Shown piece after piece: positions 58,435 to 64,000 of a stretch of 64,000 nt of DNA. Each line of letters begins with the position of its first letter. The first letter of the stretch is position 1. The DNA comes from Tilletia caries (Eukaryota > Basidiomycota > Exobasidiomycetes > Tilletiales > Tilletiaceae). A program made the position numbers and the translations under genes. The stretch spans positions 853,501 through 917,500 of the forward strand of contig JALUTQ010000024.1 of assembly GCA_032718865.1 (NCBI GenBank), written 5' to 3'. The notes beneath the pieces are model-generated. The model did no database searches, was not told the DNA's origin, and was given only the letters and a program-made list of their open reading frames with translations.

Positions 58435-58683
58435 TGTGCTGGTGCCACGTGGTGACTACCATGTGGCCAGTATCTTATCTCTTTCTTTCTCTTATCTCCT
58501 TTGTCTTTCTTCCACACTCACACCGCATAGCAACAATCCTGCCTCCGCTTTCCCACGACACACTTTTCTCGACCTCATCCTTTCCTCTCTCCAGCTCATC
58601 CTTGTAATAGTTCTCTCTCTGGTTGTCATCTATTCACTCTTGCCTTTGCCTACTTACTAGATAGCACCTAGCTATTTAGTACA
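58435..58683. mobile_element. Solo LTR of another family nested in the gypsy LTR
   Basis: 249 bp starting TGTGCTGG and ending TAGTACA, with TGT...ACA ends and a perfect 5-bp duplication, AGAAC (58430-58434 and 58684-58688). The other LTR copy at 63616 has one AGAAC and no insert, so the empty site is seen directly. No internal coding region remains, which fits LTR-LTR recombination after insertion. Its family is not identified. Confidence 0.85.
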
Positions 58684-58717
58684 AGAACAGCCAGAGAGAG
58701 CAGGAGAGAGCAGGGGT

Positions 58718-58724
58718 TTATATA
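58718..58724 (-). promoter_or_regulatory. TATA-like box of the gypsy LTR (3' copy)
   Basis: TATATAA on the element's strand within ACTATATAAACCCC, identical in the 5' copy at 63806-63812. A likely core promoter element of the LTR. Confidence 0.5.
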
Positions 58725-58927
58725 GTTTCGAGACCAGGGTCGATGGAGAGAGGAAACGAAGCGATAGAAGATGCTAGAAGCGTGGAGAGTTCGCATGCTG
58801 TGTGTGGCTGTGCTGGCAGTGCGAGAGTCGAGGTCGACGAGGTCGAGGATGAGCAGCGGAGTGAAATGAGGAAGGAGGCTTCGAGAGAATTCGAGAAGTT
58901 GTCGGAACGATAAGATGATTCATGACA

Positions 58928-58941
58928 GTCGCTCCCTCTTT
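58928..58941 (-). other. Polypurine tract of the gypsy element
   Basis: AAAGAGGGAGCGAC on the element's strand lies directly before the 3' LTR start TGTCATG. It overlaps the end of the pol stop codon. Such tracts prime plus-strand DNA synthesis in LTR retrotransposons. Confidence 0.6.
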
Positions 58942-61900
58942 AAGCTGAGGTCTCCGAAGCTGGTAGTTGAGGTACTGGAGGCTGTCGTGGGCGACGCGGA
59001 CGGGCCGGCGGAACTGTGTGTGGCTTGCGTGGATATTTCTGGTGGAAAGAAATGCGGACTGGGTGGGAAGATGAGATTTTGCTCTCATGTATCCACTCAC
59101 TCTGTTCCGCTCCTACACCTGCATACTGAACCAGATAATCGAGCTTGCGTCGACGAACACGACTGTCAAGAATGCGCTCGATGGACAAATCTTGCGTGCC
59201 GTCGCTCGCGATTGGCGCTGGCGCCACTGTGACTGATGCGCGAGGCCGGAGATCACTGGTGTGATGAGGTTCCAGCAGTGACACATGGAATGTGGGGTGT
59301 ACCTGCATGGTGGGGGGGCAAGATGAGACGATATGCAGATCGCCCAACCTTGCGCTCGACGGCGAAGGGACCGAGGCGCTTGGCATCGAGCTTGGCTGAT
59401 GGCCGATTCGTACTGATGTGTTTGCGAATGAGCCAAACCAGTTGACCTGGTTGAAACTCGGGAGCAGGTGCTCGGCGCTGATTGGCATATTTCTCGTGCG
59501 CGGCAAGGGCCTTTCGGATGTTGTCCTGGGCAAGTGTGTGTATTTGTTGAATGGTGCGCACATGCTTGTGGTCTGCCGGAACTGTGGAGCTTCGCAAGGT
59601 GATGTCGAGGGTTGGGTGATAGCCGTGGTTGGCATAGAAAGGTGTCATGCCGATACTTGAGTGATGTGCATTGTTGTGGGCAAACTCGGCCAAGGGGAGA
59701 AGCTCGCTCCAATCGTCCTGCAGATAATCGACAAAGTGCCGAAGGTATTGCTCAAGGACTTGGTTGACTCGTTCGGTCTGTCCATCGCTCTGTGGGTGGA
59801 ATGCTGTGGATAGATTTGGCTTGTTGCGCAAGACTCAAGAGAGCCAGGACTTCGGACCACCAACGAGAGGTGAAAGTTGAACCTCTGTCGGAGACAATGT
59901 CGATGGGCAGGCCATGGAGGCGATAGACGTTGTTGATGAAGTGTTGAGCGATGTGGTTGGATTGATTCTTGAGGGTCGGAGGTGATTGATTCTTGAGGGT
60001 CGGAGGTGATTGATTCTTGAGGGTCGGAGGTGATTGAGATGGGATGAGAGGGTGACGGGATTGAAGGGGGAGATGGTGTAGAAGGAGATGCTGGAGGGGG
60101 CGAGGAGAAAGAGGAGGATACTGGGGAGACCGAGGAGGAAGGAGAGGATGTTGTTGGAGAGTTGGCGGCTTGAGAACTTGACGAAGGCGGATGGTGGTGT
60201 TTAGACTTGAGGGGTTGCTTGATGTGGAAGAGGAGGGGTTGCTGAGATCCTTGGTGCGGCGGGGACGGGGTTTTCTGGATGATGAGGACTTTTGGACGAC
60301 GGTTCCGGAGCGGAGCATTGCAAAGACCGAGACTGGGCGAAGGACTGGGAGTGGAGTGGGCTCGTTTGCGTCAGCACTCGCTCCCTCTTTATGGTCGCGC
60401 CTTCGCGACAAGGCGTCGGCTTTGCCATTGCGGGCTCCGGGTCTGTAGGTGATGGTGTAGCGGTGCCCATTGATGGCTTCGGACCATCGGGCCTGCCGCC
60501 GGGTGAGGGTGCGCGAGGTCTGGAAATATTCGAGATTCTTGTGGTCAACAAGAACATCGAACGGCGCATGACAGGACTCAAGGAAGTGTCTCCAGGACTT
60601 GACGGCGGAGACGACGGAAAGGAGTTCTTCGTCGTGAACGTCGTAGTTCAACTCGGCCGGAGACATCTTCCGAGACATATAGGCGACGGGGTGCAGTTCG
60701 CCGTCTGGCTGATATCGCTGCGAGAGAATAGCCGAGATAGCGAAGTCAGAGGCGTCGGACTCAATGACTGTGGGCAAGGTTGGGTCGAACTGTTTCAAAA
60801 TGGGCGCGGTGGTGAAGAGTTTCTTGAGGGAGTTGAATGCTTCGTCGGCGGCGTCGTCCCAACGGAACGCGGTGTTCTTGCGCAGAAGACGGGTTAACGA
60901 AATGCATACGCGGGAGTAGCCGTTGACGAAGCGCCGGAAGAAGTTGCAGAAACCGAGAAAAGCCTGTAGATCGCGGAGGTTAGTAGGTGCTGGCCAGTCC
61001 AAGAGCTGCTGAACGCGGTCAGCTCCAGACGGACGCCATCGCGGCCAACCTCAAAGCCAAGAAAACGCACCTCGGATGCCCCGAAAGTGCACTTCTCCGG
61101 CTTGCAGTATAGGCCATGCGCGATGAGCCGGCGCAGCACCTCACGGACGTGCTCCTGATGCTTGGAGGGGTCGGAGGAGAAGATACAGATGTCGTCCAGG
61201 TACACGACAACTGTAACGTCGAGAAGATCATGGAAGATGTGGTTCATCAGTGCTTGGAATGATGCGGGCGCATTTGTCAGCCCAAAAGGCATCACCAGGC
61301 ACTCGAAGTGACCATAGCGAGTTCGAAACGCCGTCTTCCACTCATCACCACTCTTGATGCGAAGGAGATTATACGCACCACGTAAGTCCAGAGTGGTGAA
61401 GATCTTGGCATGGCGGAGACGTTCGATCGTCGCGTCTAGGAGGGGGATGGGGTACCAATTCTTGATGGTCACGCGGTTGAGACCGCGGTAGTCGAGGCAC
61501 AGCCGGAGCGACCCATCTTTCTTCTTGACAAAGAGAATGGGAGCACCGGCTGGGGAGGTAGACGGTCGGATGAAGCCCTTGCTCAAGTGCTCATCGAGCC
61601 ATGAACGAAGGGCTGCGAGCTCGAGGTCGGACAGGGAGTAGATAGGCCCGAAGGTTGGTATGGTGTCGGGTTCGAGGTCGATCGCGTGATCGTGACTGCG
61701 ATGTGGAGGAAGTGTACCTGCCTTGGCCTTGCTGAATGCATCAAGGAGGTCATGATACTCAACTGGGACATGGTTCTTGACTTGCTGGAGGTACTCGGGG
61801 GTGTCGGAGACTTGCTGTGGAGTATCCTCGTCGTCAGGATTCGCTCCGAACACGGCTGAGAGTGATGCTGAGCCGCTGCTGGGCTCAGGAGAGGGCGCAG

Positions 61901-62486
61901 GGCTGCCCTGACAGATGCAGAAGGCAGTGGCACCGCGTCCGATCTCGGCAACGAACTCTTTGGCCGACACGAGAGCGATGTCAAGGGCTGGAAACTGCTC
62001 GCCATGGCTAGTGGACGAGACAGCACGTTCTGAGGCAGGGCTAGGTGGGTTCTTGGGCTGGAAGTCGGCCTCGGACGAGGCCGGCAAGGCTCGGATGGTG
62101 GAGTCGCGGGTAAGGCAGGTCCGAAGGCAGAGACTTGACTGGAAGATGAGGGTGTTGCGGCGCCAGTCGATCGTCGGATTGTGCTGGCGCAGCCAAGGGA
62201 TGCCGAGGACGATGGGATATCGAGAGAGGTTGGTGACGAGAAGCGAGGAGGATTCACGATGAGGTCCGATGGAGAACGAGAAGTGGGTGAAGGAGGTGAT
62301 TGGTCCGGAGGAGATTGGTCGTCCGTCAATGACGTTGAGTTCAATGGGCTGCTCAAGGGGCAAACGCTCAATGCGGTGGTTGTGGGCAAATGATGTATCG
62401 ATGAAATTTGCAGTGGCGCCACAATCCACAAGAGCGAACGTATCAACAGCATGATGGTCCAAATGAACCTTGACGGGGACGATCAT
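58940..62486 (-). pseudogene. Gypsy pol: protease, RT, RNase H, broken integrase, chromodomain
   Basis: Starting at the ATG at 62486: aspartic protease (LVDCGATANF), reverse transcriptase (LDYRGLN, VVYLDDICIF), RNase H (IESDASDFA), part of the integrase core (IVSDRGSTFTS, STAFHPQSDGQTER) and a C-terminal chromodomain (YLVQYAGVGAEQSEW). Frameshifts of one base lie near 61016 (end of RT), near 59833 (integrase) and in a run of seven G at 59312-59318. The zinc-binding head and the first catalytic Asp of integrase are missing; Pro/Leu-rich sequence and three 24-bp repeats stand there instead. Not functional as a whole. Confidence 0.85.
59962..60033 (-). repeat. Three tandem copies of a 24-bp unit in the broken integrase
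   Basis: Three identical 24-bp copies (each containing GATTCTTGAGGGTCGGAGG) keep the frame and encode the repeated octapeptide SPPTLKNQ. They sit where the integrase zinc finger and first catalytic residue should be, pointing to a local rearrangement. Confidence 0.8.
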
Positions 62487-62548
62487 ATGGTGGTTAGGAG
62501 GAGCTGTTGCGGAGAGTGTGGCGCCCAGAGTGAGGGAAGGCGGGAAGC

Positions 62549-63552
62549 TCAGGCGGAAGGGCGTGTTTCCGTCTGAGCGCTGGCGTTTCCCGCCAGGATC
62601 GTGGCGATGGGCGGGTGCCTGGGCGCATCGTTGAGGTGGCCGAGGCTGAAGGAAACCGCCGCGGCGCTGTGCTTGCGCGTGTTGCCTCGCTGATTCTTCT
62701 CGGGGCAGTTGAAAGCGATGTGGTTGGGCTTGCCGCAGTAGAGGCAGAGCTTGTTGTCGCGACGACGCTGCTTCTCGGCGTCAGTCAGGGGCTGGTATCG
62801 AGGAGCAGTGGCGTCGAGGTCCATGGGGATCGGGCCGGAAGATGCCGGGGCCGAGGCGTGGCTGGGACTGGAGGAGAACGTGGTTGAACCATGAGTGTTG
62901 GAGCCGGAACCGCGGGGTCGGGAGCGGTTTCGACGCTCTTGAAGGCAATTGTCGAGCTTGACCGCGTGGTTGGCGAGGTCCTGGACGTCTTCAATCGTCT
63001 TCTCCGAGTAGGCCAGGGCGTCTTTGACGTCTTCGGCCAGGCCTTCATAGAAGCGAGCGCGAAGGGCCTCGTCGTTCCACTCAAGCTGAGTGGCAAGCTG
63101 GAAGAAGTGAGTGGCGTACGAGGCGGTGGTGTTGGTCTGGGTGAGAGAGAGGAGCTCGCGCGTGACTCGGCGCTTGTGATCGGGGTCTCCGTGAGAGTGG
63201 AGGAAGACCGTTCGAATTCGGCCCAGGAGTGCTTGGTGGCATCACCCGAGCGGAGCATGGGCTCGAACCACTCGAATGCCTTTCCGCGGAGCCACGAGGC
63301 TGCGTAGACGATCTTGCTCGTGTCCGTGGGGAAAGTTGAGGGGTTGGCGGCGAAGTTGAGCTTGATGTGAGCAAGGAAGGTATAGGCGTCCTTCTTGCTG
63401 CTACCGTCGAAGGTAGGTGGGTCGGCGACCTTAACCTTGAAGTTGGGTTCGTTGGTGGCGGGGGAGGCGGAAGTGTCGCGCTGGGCCAGGAGGCGGCGTA
63501 GCTCGGCGACTTCGGCGGCAAGAGCTTCGTAGGAAGCGTCGGTGTTGGACAT
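62549..63552 (-). pseudogene. Gypsy gag with CCHC zinc knuckle, one frameshift
   Basis: The ATG at 63552 starts MSNTDASYEALAAEV, followed by a capsid-like region (FLAHIKLNF, SWLRGKAFEWF). A one-base loss near 63213 (after AEFER) shifts the frame; conserved sequence continues in the new frame through QLEWNDEALRARFYEGL to the knuckle CLYCGKPNHIAFNC (C-x2-C-x4-H-x4-C). Gag and pol are separate ORFs with a 62-bp gap. Confidence 0.82.
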
Positions 63553-63615
63553 GGCTGGGTGACGACTAGGGCTGGGTGCGGTAGCTCGGGGCCAGTGGTT
63601 GGAGATCCGGTCTAC

Positions 63616-64000
63616 TGTAAGAACTAGATGCTAGAAGGCTGGGAATCAAGGCAAAGTGGAGGCTGAAGGCCGGGAGCTAACGCTCGAGCCACAAGGCAAG
63701 GTGGAAAACAGATAGAAGGGTGTGTGATTGTAGTGCAAGGAGGGCTCGATAAGACACAAGACCGGATGGGGAGAACAGCTAGAGAGAGCAGGAGAGAGCA
63801 GGGGTTTATATAGTTTCGAGACCAGGGTCGATGGAGAGAGGGAACGAAGCGATAGAAGATGCTAGAAGCGTGGAGAGTTCGCATGCTGTGTGTGGCTGTG
63901 CCGGCAGTGCGAGAGTCGAGGTCGACGAGGTCGAGGATGAGCAGCGGAGTGAAATGAGAAAGGAGGCTTCGAGAGAATTCGAGAAGTGTCGGAACGATAA
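63616..64000 (-). repeat. 5' LTR of gypsy element, cut by window end
   Basis: Starts TGTAAGAACTAGATGC (that is, ends ...CTTACA on the element's strand). By comparison with the 3' copy about 14 bp are missing at the right. It differs from the 3' copy by five substitutions and two one-base gaps. A clear tRNA primer site was not identified; the first TGG after the LTR is about 20 bp inside. Confidence 0.88.
63806..63812 (-). promoter_or_regulatory. TATA-like box of the gypsy LTR (5' copy)
   Basis: TATATAA on the element's strand, in the LTR that would drive transcription of the element. Confidence 0.5.

Larger units (their letters stand above)
58322..58927 (-). repeat. 3' LTR of gypsy element, inner piece with nested solo LTR
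   Basis: Matches the LTR copy at 63667-64000 closely, apart from the 249-bp insertion at 58435-58683. The inner boundary ends ...TTCATGACA, so the LTR reads TGTCATG... on its own strand. It is followed by the polypurine tract. The assembled LTR would be about 400 bp. Confidence 0.88.
53313..64000 (-). mobile_element. Ty3/gypsy chromovirus carrying nested insertions
   Basis: The element lies on the minus strand: 5' LTR at 63616 to beyond the window end, gag, pol with chromodomain, polypurine tract (58928-58941), then the 3' LTR. That 3' LTR is in two pieces, 53313-53363 and 58322-58927, because a 4.96-kb DIRS-like element (53364-58321) inserted into it. A 249-bp solo LTR (58435-58683) sits in the same LTR. 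Ends read TGT...ACA. The coding part has several frameshifts and cannot make a working polyprotein. Its outer target duplication cannot be checked because the right end leaves the window. Confidence 0.85.

Overview
The window is nuclear DNA of a filamentous or dimorphic fungus. The genes carry short GT-AG introns (about 63-132 nt), and the set of conserved genes is fungal: ACC1, SUP35, GPI16, CBP3, YHM2, MED16 and chitin deacetylase. The fused cytosolic acetyl-CoA carboxylase most resembles basidiomycete, smut-lineage (Ustilaginomycotina) enzymes. That placement is an inference from memory of the family, not a search result. Gene models were spliced by hand; each joins in frame, and most introns have a GTRNG-like donor and a CTNAC-like branch point.

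Layout. 1-4763: a possible partial exon at the edge, then a response regulator with an N-terminal receiver domain (minus strand). 4764-8773: a long gap with a Mutator-like MITE. 8774-15816: ACC1 (minus, 5 exons, 2243 aa). 18201-19940: p47/Shp1 UBX protein (minus). 20182-21920: a LINE-like unit with ORF1 only. 22044-25969: CBP3 and GPI16 (plus). 27570-29227: an ACC-synthase-like aminotransferase (plus). 30165-34660: a wrecked DIRS/Ngaro-like tyrosine-recombinase retrotransposon carrying two hAT-like insertions. 34983-39679: MED16 (minus, 9 exons). 40402-42001: a GPI-anchored chitin deacetylase (minus) with a hAT-like MITE in its upstream region. 43444-45099: an unrecognised Ser-rich protein. 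45968-48580: the mitochondrial carrier YHM2 and a small NDUFA4/B12D-type respiratory subunit, head to head. 49354-51580: SUP35 (eRF3) with a prion-like N domain. 51737-64000: a pile of transposons.

The transposon pile is an intact Tc1-like element 156 bp upstream of the SUP35 start codon, then a Ty3/gypsy chromovirus on the minus strand. The gypsy 3' LTR is split by a nearly complete DIRS-like element that has an intron in its reverse transcriptase ORF. The same LTR also holds a solo LTR of another family. The gypsy coding region has at least four single-base frameshifts and a rearranged integrase.

The host genes are mostly housekeeping: lipid synthesis, mitochondrial transport and respiration, GPI anchoring, transcription and translation termination. 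I see no biosynthetic cluster, CRISPR, rRNA or convincing tRNA. The unusual content is the layered mobile DNA, where target-site duplications and reading frames let several insertion events be ordered exactly.
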